Source: Fimbriimonadaceae bacterium (GTDB lineage: Bacteria; Armatimonadota; Fimbriimonadia; Fimbriimonadales; Fimbriimonadaceae). From it: a DNA stretch of 41,258 bases. A program made the position numbers and the translations under genes. A model generated the notes under the pieces. The model was not told where the DNA came from and ran no database searches. It was given only the letters and a program-made list of their open reading frames with translations. This document shows positions 7,262-15,604 of this stretch, piece by piece; the first letter of the stretch is position 1, and each line of letters begins with the position of its first letter. The stretch lies in the NCBI GenBank assembly GCA_025455775.1, contig JALOLT010000009.1:1-41258 (forward strand). The letters run 5' to 3'.

Positions 7262-8206
7262 CTACTGAATCGGAATCACAAACTCGCGGTCGTCGTGTTT
7301 GCCGCCAAAGCTCCAGTTACCGGTCCAAAGGAACTTGTAGTCTGTGCCGTCGCTCCGCTTCTTGTTCACTCGAATCGTGAGGGGGTAGTACTTTTCCCCA
7401 TCGATGACAAACTCGACTTCTGCCGGACTTGCGCCCCCGCGCTTGGCAGTGAGACGGTACAGCGACCTTTGTTCCTTGTTCACCGTCACCTGCCTGGTTT
7501 CAACTTGGCTCTGAAAGCCGCCAACTCCTTGTCTGAGGGCCCGGAAGAGGGCTCCCCAAGACTGGACTCCGTTTCGGTACACGTCAAATCCGCTCATCAC
7601 GGGATCAGAGAGCCATTCTTCCACCTGGGCGGCTGTCATGCGAGAGAGCTTTCGCTTTGACTTGGGATTGGCCTTGGTTTGCCATTTTTCTCCGTCAAAG
7701 TGGCCTCGTCTCTTGCCGTCTGCGACCAAGCGGTTCATCGTGGCTCCCGAGTCAGCTCGATACCACTCAATGTCAAAGACTTCAGAGCTACGGATCTTAA
7801 ACTGGTAGGCACCCCGGAGTTGACCATCAGATGAACTCTCCGTCATTTCTCCTGACACAAGCCCTTCTTTCACTTGGGTGAGGGCAGTGTCAACATTGTC
7901 GCCCAGATCGGGACTCTCTGTTTTGGGAGCAGGGGAATAGCCCAAGTCACGACCAGGTTTGACGGCAAAGACTCGCGCAGGAATCTTTTGATCCATGGCG
8001 CCTTTGATTTGCTTCATCGCCCCGTCATCAACCGTGGCTTTGCTCGGGTCGTCGGCGTTCTGGTCGGTTGGCGTCGGGGCAGTCGTGGATCTTGTTTGAG
8101 CTACTTCTTGGGGCTTGGTTTCGGTTGCAGTTTTCTCCGCTTGCCTCTGGCAGCCGCCCAAAGCAAGTAACGCAATCGCTGCACCATAAAGGGGCCATTT
8201 CATCAT
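7262..8206 (-). CDS. Hypothetical lipoprotein
   Basis: From the ATG at 8206 (ATGATGAAATGG) the protein starts with a lipoprotein signal: positive start, hydrophobic GAAIALLAL and lipobox LALGGC. The mature chain has a Thr/Glu/Pro-rich linker of about 45 residues and then a soluble domain. An upstream ATG at 8230 would add eight residues and is possible. The rest (FKIRSSEVFDIEWYRADSGAT, then a C-terminal beta-rich part with VEFVIDGEKYYPLTIRV and FLWTGNWSF) resembles LolA/LppX-like outer-membrane lipoprotein-sorting folds, but I do not recognise a family for certain. It lies 18 nt or more downstream of the GH57 gene on the same strand. Confidence 0.75.
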   Translation of the reverse strand: MMKWPLYGAAIALLALGGCQRQAEKTATETKPQEVAQTRSTTAPTPTDQNADDPSKATVDDGAMKQIKGAMDQKIPARVFAVKPGRDLGYSPAPKTESPDLGDNVDTALTQVKEGLVSGEMTESSSDGQLRGAYQFKIRSSEVFDIEWYRADSGATMNRLVADGKRRGHFDGEKWQTKANPKSKRKLSRMTAAQVEEWLSDPVMSGFDVYRNGVQSWGALFRALRQGVGGFQSQVETRQVTVNKEQRSLYRLTAKRGGASPAEVEFVIDGEKYYPLTIRVNKKRSDGTDYKFLWTGNWSFGGKHDDREFVIPIQ

Positions 8207-8248
8207 GATCTGGACGGTTTCAACTCTCATTGATGACTCAGGGTTCCA

Positions 8249-9961
8249 TTAAGAATAGGGCAAGCCGACCGAAGAGATGGGTTTATCGAGCTTTGCCCAG
8301 TAGCTTAGATCGAGCTCTTGGAATGGGGCATCCTTCTCTTCACAATCGAGCAGAAACTCTTCTTCGATCGTTGTGAGAGGTTCTCCCTTGTGGACTCTGG
8401 CTGCCATCGCGGCGAGTTGTTCGAACCGCTTGATATGATCTTCGAACCTCGCCTCAGAGTAGTCTCTGGCGGACCAGGTGGAGATCAAGAACTGCCAGTC
8501 GCTCGCCTCTGCCAGGAGCATCTCCCGAGCAGCTTGCTTCACGATTCGATCTGCTGGGCCTCCTGCCATCGTCTGGGCCATCTCGCGGAGAGACTTTTCT
8601 GCCTTGTAGAGTTCGCCCCACGTCCAATGGTTGTCTTCGTTGAGCCAAACACTGTGATAGCCACCTTCTCCCCAACTCCCTTCTGGCAGAGGAATGACGT
8701 GGCGGGGAGGTTCGTCGGCGATGACGTCAGATCCACTCATCGACCGCAACTGTGGCTCAGCTGCAAGCCTGACTCCGAGTTCGTACAGAAACTCTGGCCC
8801 TTCCCACCACCAGTGACCAAAGAGTTCTGTGTCGTACATCGCAACGAGCGTTCCTTGGCGATCCGCTTGTCCTTTGTATCTGGCCAAAGTGTTCTTGATG
8901 ATGCCGACGAAGTCCTGAGCGTGGGCCCCACAAAGTTCGTGGGCTTGCCAAGGGTCGTATGGCTGCTTCGCGCCAAGATCAGACTTGTTTGGGCTGATCC
9001 GCCAATAGCGATGGCGACCGGGATAGAGCTGCTTGTGGAACTCCAGATAGTATTCGCTGCCTGGGTAACCAACGTCACCTGACCAAACTTTGACAGTGGA
9101 TTCCGGGTCACGGGCAAAGACCACTGGGCCGGAGAAGAGTTTGTAATGTTCGTACTCGCTGCGGTATTCGGCAGGAGGGGTGAAGAGCTGCTTGCTCCGC
9201 TGGAAGAGCTCCGCGAGTTGGGGAAAGTTCTGCCAATAAGTTCCCAGGGGTTCGCCGCCCCGGATCATGTGGGAGTCTGTGAAGAAGAATTCGATCCCAT
9301 TTTCTGTGAGGAATTCGCCAACATCCTTGCGCGGCCAGACTGTTTCGTCTTCGCCGGCGGGAGCCTTCCACTCGTAGTGAGGCCGGTAGGCACACTCAGG
9401 AAGCCAAATCCCCTTCGGCTTTTTACCAAATCGTTTTTCGTGGCTTGAGACGGCGAGTTTCACTTGGGCTTGGACACTTTCGTCTGTACCAAGCAAAGGG
9501 AAGTAGCCGTGGGTGGCGCCGCAAGTGATGAGCTCGATGCAGCCGTCCTCTTCAAACTCCCGAAAAGCCCCTGTGATGCTTCGACCCCACTTGTGTTTGA
9601 ACTCAACGAGTGCTTTGGTGTAGAGCCTTTGCCACATCGCAGCCAAGCCAGTCATCCAGACCTCACCTTTGGCCTGGAAGTTCTGGTTATCAACGATCGC
9701 TGCCTGGATTTTTTCTTCGCAATACTCCTCAAAGCCAGCCTTGAAACTCGGGTCATCCAGTTGCTCAGCCAGGATCGGAGTCATGTTGATCGTCCAGCGG
9801 GGACGAATCCCTTGGGCCCTGAGGCGATCTAACGCGTCGAGAATAGGGAGATAGCACTCAGCGGCTGATTCAAAGATCCAGTCGGTGCCGTGGGGACTCT
9901 TTCCGTGGCTCAGCACATAGGGCATGTGGGAGTGCAGGACGAGCATGAACCGGCCGATCAT
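8249..9961 (-). CDS. GH57 1,4-alpha-glucan branching enzyme-like glycoside hydrolase
   Basis: A 570-residue protein of glycoside hydrolase family 57 in the branching-enzyme subgroup (DUF1957-type C-terminus). The N-terminal barrel begins LVLHSHMPYVLSHG, with the conserved HxHxP-like strand. The nucleophile is expected at E189 in GIWLPECAYRP and the acid/base at D377 in AMYDTELFGHWWWEGPEF, both strongly conserved in the family. No signal peptide is seen, so it acts in the cytoplasm, introducing alpha-1,6 branches in glycogen-like polymers. No other glycogen genes are adjacent. Some GH57 members annotated this way may have other alpha-glucan activities, so the exact reaction is not proven. Confidence 0.9.
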   Translation of the reverse strand: MIGRFMLVLHSHMPYVLSHGKSPHGTDWIFESAAECYLPILDALDRLRAQGIRPRWTINMTPILAEQLDDPSFKAGFEEYCEEKIQAAIVDNQNFQAKGEVWMTGLAAMWQRLYTKALVEFKHKWGRSITGAFREFEEDGCIELITCGATHGYFPLLGTDESVQAQVKLAVSSHEKRFGKKPKGIWLPECAYRPHYEWKAPAGEDETVWPRKDVGEFLTENGIEFFFTDSHMIRGGEPLGTYWQNFPQLAELFQRSKQLFTPPAEYRSEYEHYKLFSGPVVFARDPESTVKVWSGDVGYPGSEYYLEFHKQLYPGRHRYWRISPNKSDLGAKQPYDPWQAHELCGAHAQDFVGIIKNTLARYKGQADRQGTLVAMYDTELFGHWWWEGPEFLYELGVRLAAEPQLRSMSGSDVIADEPPRHVIPLPEGSWGEGGYHSVWLNEDNHWTWGELYKAEKSLREMAQTMAGGPADRIVKQAAREMLLAEASDWQFLISTWSARDYSEARFEDHIKRFEQLAAMAARVHKGEPLTTIEEEFLLDCEEKDAPFQELDLSYWAKLDKPISSVGLPYS

Positions 9962-9979
9962 CGGCTCATTATAACCTTC

Positions 9980-11338
9980 TCACCGCGTGATCGCCCATTC
10001 ATCGAGTAATTCGCCGTTTTGGTCAATTTGCCGGTAGGAGAGTCTTTGGGGTGTGACGTCCACAATTCCGAAAGAAAACACTGCTTTGTAGACTGTCGTA
10101 AAGGGTTTCCATTGGTTCGGCTGGTCGGCAAGCTGGGGATCGTAGAGCCTGGCGCCTCCCGCGCCATTCACGATTGTGATGATTCCTTGCGGCTTTGTAT
10201 TTGTTTTTCCATCGAAGGATTTATCGAGGGTCCAGTCGTCGCGGTTGAGAACCTCGGCTCTCGCCCCCCGCTTATCTCCGACCGAAATCGGGAAGTTCCT
10301 TTGGTAGTTGTGGACGTGGCCAGCAATGACCAGATCAACCTTCGCATCTTCAAAAATCTCCATCAATAGCCGGCTCTGTTTTGCTTCGGCGTGGCGAGGG
10401 GAGGAATGGAAAGGAGGATGATGGAGCATGACGATCCGCCACTTGGCATCTTGCCCCCGAGCAAGAGCATCCTTTATCCAGGAACGCAGCCCCTCTTCGC
10501 GCAGGTTCACGTAGTGGTTCACGTCAACCATCACCCAGTGAACATCCCCGATCCTGGTCCAAAAGTTCGCCATCACAGGGTAGTTCGCTCCTGCGGCTGA
10601 CTTAAATGCCTGGACGTTGATTTGACTACCGGTCGCGGCTGGTTCCGTGGCTCCGCTCCAGCCGTTCAGGGGCTGAAAGAAGGTGTAGAAATAAGCTAGG
10701 CCGTCAGGATCTCGATCCAGATTTCGACTTCCGATATCATGGTTGCCCAGGACTCCGATCGTTGGAGCAAAGTGGAGCAGGTTTCCACCCCGTCTCTGGC
10801 TCGGCACCCCTCTTTGGTAAAAAGGAAAAAACCGAGCGCGATAATCTCTCACTGTTCCATCGTCATACACGATGTCTCCCGGGATTACCAAGTAGTGAGG
10901 TTTTTCTTTGCTGGCGTAATAGGCGACGCCTGCTTGGCCAAGGCTTGCCCCCCCGCAATCCCCGATGACGGCGAATCTTTGACTTTGGCTTTTTGCTGGT
11001 GGAGTAAATCCCCAGTAGCTAAAAACTTCCACTCCTTGGGTAATGAGGCGATATTGGAAGCGCGATCCTGGCGTGAGGCCCGAAAGGCGAGCAGAGAAGA
11101 TCTCGAAGGGCTGGACTTTCGCCGTAGCCACTGCTTGAGAGGTAGATTTCGCCTTTTGCCACTGACCGAGGCCCTGTCGATACTCAACGACCGGGACGGG
11201 ACGGTTCGGCCGGTCGTGCCACACAAGAGTCAGGTCTTTGACTTCTGCCTGATTGCCGATCTGCAGGTAGGGCTCAACCAGGAAACCCAAGTCATTTGCC
11301 GACGGAAGCACCAATGAGGCGATGAGTCCGAGGATCAT
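9980..11338 (-). CDS. Exported metallophosphoesterase (purple acid phosphatase-like)
   Basis: A protein of about 452 residues with a short N-terminal signal (MILGLIASLVLPSA), an N-terminal fibronectin III-like domain (about 30-125; VEYRQGLGQW, FSARLSGLTPGSRFQYRLI) and a calcineurin-like catalytic domain. The metal ligands are seen in order: GDCGG, PGDIVYDDG, LGNHDIG, MLHHPPFHSS and AGHVHNYQR. This Fn3 plus phosphoesterase order is that of purple acid phosphatases and alkaline phosphatase D-like enzymes, acting on phosphate esters outside the cytoplasm. The ATG at 11338 overlaps the dapB stop (TGATG); a GTG one codon earlier is an alternative. Co-transcription with dapB is likely. Confidence 0.88.
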   Translation of the reverse strand: MILGLIASLVLPSANDLGFLVEPYLQIGNQAEVKDLTLVWHDRPNRPVPVVEYRQGLGQWQKAKSTSQAVATAKVQPFEIFSARLSGLTPGSRFQYRLITQGVEVFSYWGFTPPAKSQSQRFAVIGDCGGASLGQAGVAYYASKEKPHYLVIPGDIVYDDGTVRDYRARFFPFYQRGVPSQRRGGNLLHFAPTIGVLGNHDIGSRNLDRDPDGLAYFYTFFQPLNGWSGATEPAATGSQINVQAFKSAAGANYPVMANFWTRIGDVHWVMVDVNHYVNLREEGLRSWIKDALARGQDAKWRIVMLHHPPFHSSPRHAEAKQSRLLMEIFEDAKVDLVIAGHVHNYQRNFPISVGDKRGARAEVLNRDDWTLDKSFDGKTNTKPQGIITIVNGAGGARLYDPQLADQPNQWKPFTTVYKAVFSFGIVDVTPQRLSYRQIDQNGELLDEWAITR

Positions 11339-12141
11339 CACAACATCAGTTTATCAAGTCCAATGACGAGCCCCTTGCTCTCACGGACTTTGCGCACGGC
11401 GATTTTCACTCCTTCCATAAATGAGGCTCGATCGATGGAATCGTGACGCAAGAGGAGGCGCTCGCCAGCTCCCCCAAAGATGACTTCTTGGCTTGCGACA
11501 AATCCTGGCAGCCTCACGGAGTGCACCTGGACTTCTTTGTAGCGGGCCCCTCTTGCTCCTTGGACTTTTTCAACTGCCTGTCGGTTTTGGCTCGGAGCAT
11601 TCTCTCTCACTTTTTGGATCCGTTCTGCCGTGTGCAAGGCTGTGCCGCTCGGGGCATCGAGTTTATCTTTGTGGTGTGCTTCGATGATCTCGACTTCTGG
11701 CATCCAGGGGGCAGCGAGTTCGGCAAACCTCATCATCAGGACTGCCCCGACGGCAAAATTGGGGATCAGGGCTGCTCCCACTCCTGCCTCCTCGGCATCC
11801 ATGCGAATCGCACTCACATCTTGTTGGCTGAGGCCGCTGGTGCCGATAACGGGGGAAATGCCTCTTTTGATTGCGCTCAAGGCATGTTCAGGGGCGGCGG
11901 AGAGGTGGGTGAAGTCGATGAGAACGTCTGGCTTCGTTGCATCTAGCATCTGCCCCAGGCGATTGTCGAGAATCAAGGGTGGGGCATCCTCTCCGATCAC
12001 CTTTCGGAGGTCTTCTCCAACCAGGATTTTGTCTGCGACCCCAAGGAGCTCGAGGTCAGGGGCGTGGTGAATCGCCATCACTGTTTCCCGCCCCATTTTC
12101 CCGGCTGCTCCGACGATTACCACTGAAATTTTGCGATCCAT
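11338..12141 (-). CDS. dapB: 4-hydroxy-tetrahydrodipicolinate reductase
   Basis: DapB reduces HTPA to tetrahydrodipicolinate in lysine and meso-diaminopimelate synthesis, in the cytoplasm. The N-terminal Rossmann fold has VVIVGAAGKMGRE for NAD(P)H. IDFTHLSAAPEH and the substrate-site signature EIIEAHHKDKLDAPSGTAL, with catalytic H-H-K and the SGT loop, are clear. Length is 267 aa, normal. The downstream phosphatase overlaps its stop. It is divergent from rimO, with 184 bp between the starts. Confidence 0.95.
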   Translation of the reverse strand: MDRKISVVIVGAAGKMGRETVMAIHHAPDLELLGVADKILVGEDLRKVIGEDAPPLILDNRLGQMLDATKPDVLIDFTHLSAAPEHALSAIKRGISPVIGTSGLSQQDVSAIRMDAEEAGVGAALIPNFAVGAVLMMRFAELAAPWMPEVEIIEAHHKDKLDAPSGTALHTAERIQKVRENAPSQNRQAVEKVQGARGARYKEVQVHSVRLPGFVASQEVIFGGAGERLLLRHDSIDRASFMEGVKIAVRKVRESKGLVIGLDKLML

Positions 12142-12325
12142 GTTTCGTGAGTTTATCTTGAAGACTGAACGTTTGTTTTCTTGATCTTCGTGTCCCGTAC
12201 TTTTGCTAGGTCAGGTTGTGCTTTCGCGTTGCTGTGCCGCATCGGCTCGCGATGGTCGATCTTAGCGTGGACATTGCCAGAGTCGCAAGTGCAAGTTTGG
12301 CGACAGATCATAATATGAACTTCTC

Positions 12326-13711
12326 ATGACCCAAGATAACAAAAAGGTGAGGATCATCACCCTCGGATGCGCCAAGAACGAGGTGGATAGCGAGGAAATC
12401 GCCGGCGTTTTGCTTCGCCAGGGCCACGAGATATCTGGCGATGATGATAGCGAGATTACGATCATCAACACCTGTGGGTTCTTGGAGTCGGCTAAGCAAG
12501 AATCAATCGCTGCCATCCGCCAAGCAGTCAAAAACAAAGGAAATGGCAAAGTCATCGTCGCAGGATGCCTGTCGCAAAGATTGGGTGAAGAGTTAGCCCA
12601 CCTGGCCCCTGGGGCAGACGCCTACGTCGGGGTCGGCCAGATGGGACGATTTGATGAGATCGTGAAGGGTGTTTTTCAGCGAGAAGAAAGGCTGATTGAT
12701 GTGGATCCTCCTCACCATCGCTGGGCCGACGTGCCGACAAGGGCCAGAACTGGGCAGCCTTGGAGTGCTTATCTCAAGATCAGCGAGGGCTGTGATCACC
12801 GCTGTACCTTCTGCACGATTCCCTCATTCCGGGGGAATCATAAGAGTAAACCGATCGAACGGGTGTTGGAAGAAGCGAGGCACCTGGCCAGAACTGGCAC
12901 CAAGGAGATCAATCTTATTGCCCAGGATGTCACTCAGTACGGCTACGATCTATACCGCGAGTTTAGCTTGCCGCGCCTGCTTCGAGAGCTCAATGAAGTC
13001 GACGGGATCGAGTGGATCCGGTTGCTTTACTTCTATCCGAATCGTCTGACCGATGAGGTGATCGAGGCAATGGCGACCCTTCCAAAAGTCTTGCCCTACA
13101 TCGACATCCCGCTCCAGCATGTCCACCCAGATACTTTGCGACGAATGAAAAGACCTTGGGATGGTGATCGTTACCTGAGGCTCTTTGAGAAGGTGAGACT
13201 TGCGATTCCCGAAGTGGCGATCCGGACGACCTTCATCGTTGGTTTCCCCGGTGAGACTGAAGAGGAGTTTTCGACTTTGCTGAGTTTTGTGCGTGAAGCT
13301 CAGTTGGATCGGGTGGGGGCATTTACCTTCAGTCGAGAGCCAGGAACCCCGAGTTACGACATGGAAGGTCAGGTGTTGGGGCGAGTTAAGAAAGAGCGCT
13401 ACGATCGCTTGATGCGAGCCCAAAAGGGGATTTCGCTTGCGAAAAACAAGGCGTGGATCGGCCGCGAGATTCAAGTCCTAGTCGATGAGGTGAAGGATGG
13501 CTGGGTTGCTGGGAGGTCGTTCAGAGATGCACCGGAGATTGACGGCTGGGTTTACGCCAAAGGGGTTGTGAAGCCTGGCTCATTGATATCTGTTGCTGTC
13601 AAGGAGGTGGATGACCACGATCTTTATGGTCACTTGCCTGGTATTTCTGGCCGTTTTGGGGGCAGGGGAATGGCCCCATTGCAGATGGTCAGCGGGAAAG
13701 CTCCCCAGTAG
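12326..13711 (+). CDS. rimO: Ribosomal protein uS12 methylthiotransferase
   Basis: A 461-residue radical-SAM methylthiotransferase that modifies the conserved aspartate of ribosomal protein S12. The MTTase domain cysteines are C15 (TLGCAKNEVDSE), C50 (INTCGFLESAKQES) and C81 (AGCLSQR); GCAKNxVDSE and NTCGFI/LxxAK are RimO-specific. The radical-SAM motif is at C156, C160 and C163 (GCDHRCTFCTIPSFRG). A TRAM domain is present at the C-terminus (IQVLVDEVKDGWVAGRSF). There is no ribosome binding site before the ATG. A TAATAT/CATAAT box ends 9-11 nt upstream, so the mRNA may be leaderless or nearly so. Confidence 0.95.
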   Translation: MTQDNKKVRIITLGCAKNEVDSEEIAGVLLRQGHEISGDDDSEITIINTCGFLESAKQESIAAIRQAVKNKGNGKVIVAGCLSQRLGEELAHLAPGADAYVGVGQMGRFDEIVKGVFQREERLIDVDPPHHRWADVPTRARTGQPWSAYLKISEGCDHRCTFCTIPSFRGNHKSKPIERVLEEARHLARTGTKEINLIAQDVTQYGYDLYREFSLPRLLRELNEVDGIEWIRLLYFYPNRLTDEVIEAMATLPKVLPYIDIPLQHVHPDTLRRMKRPWDGDRYLRLFEKVRLAIPEVAIRTTFIVGFPGETEEEFSTLLSFVREAQLDRVGAFTFSREPGTPSYDMEGQVLGRVKKERYDRLMRAQKGISLAKNKAWIGREIQVLVDEVKDGWVAGRSFRDAPEIDGWVYAKGVVKPGSLISVAVKEVDDHDLYGHLPGISGRFGGRGMAPLQMVSGKAPQ

Positions 13712-13853
13712 GTGACGGGGTATATTCCCGCATTGGTCGTGAATATTCTTGACTTGGTGATGCTAGTGGTTTTGCCAGTTATAGTGGTAGCTATGGCCTC
13801 AAAACTTGGTGCTAAAAGTACTAGTTTTGCCGAAAACAGAGGTTTGTTCTTCC

Positions 13854-13882
13854 TTGGGTTTGCGGAAAGTCTGCGCTATACT
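13854..13882 (+). promoter_or_regulatory. Probable sigma70 promoter of the PEP-CTERM protein gene
   Basis: TTGGGT (13854-13859) and TATACT (13877-13882) are separated by 17 nt. They sit about 50 nt before the ATG at 13931, which has AGGAGA (13922-13927) as ribosome binding site. The start site would be near 13889, giving a leader of about 42 nt. Confidence 0.6.
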
Positions 13883-13930
13883 GAATACGTATTCGGAGAG
13901 GATGGATTGATTCTTTCCTACAGGAGACCA

Positions 13931-14821
13931 ATGAAGGTACGACTTTCTTTATTAGCCCTCGCTTCAGTTGCTGCTCTCGGAGTGGCAAACGCCCAAGTTA
14001 TCGACGGAACTGCTGAGGCTCTTTACGGCCCTGCCCTTTTCACGCAGTCGAACCCCACCCAGTTTGGTAACAGCACGGTTGGGTTGTTGCACGAATCACA
14101 AGGTGGTTCGGAGATTGATGCTGTCTACGGCCGACTTTTCGGTGGTGGACTGAACCTTGCCGTTGCTGGCAACTTGGAGAACAGCTTTAACAAGCTGGTT
14201 CTCTTCTTTGACACTGGCGTTGGTGGATTCAACACGATTGGTGCAACTCAAGGGAGCACAGATGATAGCAACTTCGTGTCGAGCCTCGCTGGCTACACGT
14301 TCGATGCTGGTTTCAATGCAAGCCACGTTCTGTGGTATCGCCAAGGAGGAGCAGGGGGCAGTGGCTTCGTGACACTTTCGTCTCTTGGCGCTAGTGGATC
14401 TGACTTGATTACTGCGAACACGAGCATCACGGCTGGTGTTGTCCCAACGATCACTTCCGGCACCTTCCAATTCGCGTACAATCACAGCAACACAGGCGGA
14501 GTTGACAGTTCCGGTGGAAGTGGTGCTGGCGTTACGACAGGCGCAGAAATGTTCATCTCCTTCGCCACTCTCGGATTGTCTTCTTCCAGCTCGATTCGCG
14601 TCGCTGGTTTGATCGTCGGTGGTGGTGCTCCTCCTTTCGCTTCTAACCAGGTGATCGGTGGTCTTCCGGCTGGCACAAACAACCTCGGTGGTTCTGTGAT
14701 TAACTTTGCCAACATCGATGGCAACCAGTATGTTGAAGTTGTTCCCGAGCCGATGACGATGAGCGTTTTGGCTCTGGGTGCTTTGGCTGCCCTTCGCCGA
14801 CGCAAGAGCAAGAAGAGCTAA
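13931..14821 (+). CDS. PEP-CTERM sorting domain surface protein
   Basis: From the ATG at 13931 the 296-residue product starts with a signal peptide (MKVRLSLLALASVAALGVANAQ, cleaved after ANA). The mature region is rich in Gly, Ser, Asn and Thr and low in charge, typical of an exported surface protein. The C-terminus is a PEP-CTERM tail: VVPEPMTMS, a short hydrophobic helix (VLALGALAAL) and RRRKSKKS. Such tails are cut and the proteins exported by exosortase (EpsH/XrtA-type); no exosortase is in the window. The frame is open back to the rimO stop, but the AGGAGA site and signal peptide fix this start. Function is unknown. It has its own promoter and double terminator. Confidence 0.85.
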   Translation: MKVRLSLLALASVAALGVANAQVIDGTAEALYGPALFTQSNPTQFGNSTVGLLHESQGGSEIDAVYGRLFGGGLNLAVAGNLENSFNKLVLFFDTGVGGFNTIGATQGSTDDSNFVSSLAGYTFDAGFNASHVLWYRQGGAGGSGFVTLSSLGASGSDLITANTSITAGVVPTITSGTFQFAYNHSNTGGVDSSGGSGAGVTTGAEMFISFATLGLSSSSSIRVAGLIVGGGAPPFASNQVIGGLPAGTNNLGGSVINFANIDGNQYVEVVPEPMTMSVLALGALAALRRRKSKKS

Positions 14822-14827
14822 GGGATT

Positions 14828-14862
14828 TCTGGTGCGACGTAAGTTGTTGCACCAGAGTTTTG
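14828..14862 (+). terminator. First terminator hairpin after the PEP-CTERM gene
   Basis: TCTGGTGC (14828-14835) and GCACCAGA (14849-14856) form a perfect 8-bp stem with a 13-nt loop, then GTTTT. It begins 7 nt after the stop codon. Confidence 0.6.
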
Positions 14863-14875
14863 GTTACCTCTCGAG

Positions 14876-14916
14876 TGGGGGCTGTCTCCAAAGAGGCGGC
14901 CCCATTTTCTTTTTTC
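14876..14916 (+). terminator. Second, stronger terminator after the PEP-CTERM gene
   Basis: A stem from 14876 to 14904 (TGGGGGCTGTCTC pairing with GAGGCGGCCCCA, with one bulged G and two wobble pairs, CAAA loop) is followed by TTTTCTTTTTT. This is a canonical rho-independent terminator on the plus strand. Confidence 0.85.
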
Positions 14917-14971
14917 GAGGGATGGTAGCCGAGGCGCTGTTCGGTAGCTTAAGGGGGGAAGATCATTTTTC

Positions 14972-15044
14972 GTCTGCGCCTTCAGGCCCGAAGCCACGCC
15001 CGTGCCCCGATTGCATCGGGGCACCGCCCCTGAAATGCGCAGAC
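14972..15044 (-). repeat. GC-rich palindromic element, copy A
   Basis: GTCTGCGC (14972-14979) pairs with GCGCAGAC (15037-15044), TTCAGG (14981-14986) with CCTGAA (15029-15034), and TGCCCCGAT (15003-15011) with ATCGGGGCA (15015-15023) around a 3-nt loop. Read on the minus strand it aligns over about 79 bp with copy B, including the single-stranded-looking GGGCGTGGCT(T)CGGGCC and the flanking GAAAAA. Arms that differ from copy B still pair internally. Confidence 0.85.
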
Positions 15045-15222
15045 TCCAGCTTAGCTCGACACTCGGTGATTCCCCCGAGCCAAAGGAAGTGATTCGAAAT
15101 GAGCGAAAGAGGCTCCATGGCTTGGGGGAATTCTCCTTCCGTGTCACACGCTAGGAGCACTGCCACCCACAGAGCAATCTCTACCACCGACCTCATGACT
15201 AGCACTCTCTATCCCGGGCTGC

Positions 15223-15253
15223 CCCGCCGAGGCGCAGCCCCGGAGCGTTAAGC
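15223..15253 (+). repeat. 31-bp direct repeat, half copy (E) of the palindromic element
   Basis: This 31-bp stretch (starting CCCGCCGAGGCGCAG and ending GAGCGTTAAGC) is identical to 15359-15389, 136 bp downstream. Only the 5' half of the element is present; the sequence after the shared block diverges, so this looks like a truncated copy. Confidence 0.75.
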
Positions 15254-15353
15254 AGGCTCCAACCCGCCTTCCGCCGCGAACCTTTCAACCCTGTTGGAAC
15301 AGGTGAAACTTTAGTCCCCTGCTCAGGATCAACGCTTTCTGTTAACCTGGGAA

Positions 15354-15425
15354 GCTGACCCGCCGAGGCGCAGCCCCGGAGCGTTAAGCGAAGGGGAGGG
15401 CGTGGCCTCGGGGAGGCGGGGCAGC
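15354..15425 (+). repeat. GC-rich palindromic element, copy D
   Basis: Arms GCTGACCCGCC (15354-15364) and GGCGGGGCAGC (15415-15425) pair with one mismatch. The core carries AGCCCCG, a longer terminal loop with GCGTTAAGC, and AGGGG, followed by GGGCGTGGCCTCGGG, which matches the conserved 3' side of copies A and B. At 72 bp it is about the same size as copies A, B and C. Confidence 0.7.
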
Positions 15426-15604
15426 GCAAAAAAGCGACGTTCTCCCTGACCTGCAACAGCCACCAACAGACGAGATCCTTCGAAAAACTTCCCGATCATC
15501 ACCCCTCCACTCGTCACCAGAGTCGGGACTCGTTGAGTCTTGAAGCGGTTATGAGGGGATAATGAAAGGTGATCCCCGCCCGGCGGAGGGTTGAGAAGAA
15601 GACA

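Larger units (their letters stand above)
14917..15604. other. Long gene-free stretch with palindromic elements, before mdh
   Basis: No convincing gene. The open frames here mostly run through GC-rich repeats. It holds element copy A (14972-15044), the half copy (15223-15253), copy D (15354-15425) and a minor imperfect hairpin near 15284-15310. A weak promoter-like pair, TTGAGT (15533) and GATAAT (15558) with 19-nt spacing, precedes mdh. The mdh ribosome binding site is probably GAGAAG at about 15594. Confidence 0.6.

Noticed and set aside
15245-15389. GTTAAGC inside the 31-bp repeats resembles the GTTRRRY end of an integron attC site
   Set aside because: No matching RYYYAAC partner lies at the right distance on either strand, the repeats do not flank cassettes, and no integrase is present. 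The motif sits in the enlarged loop of the palindromic family.
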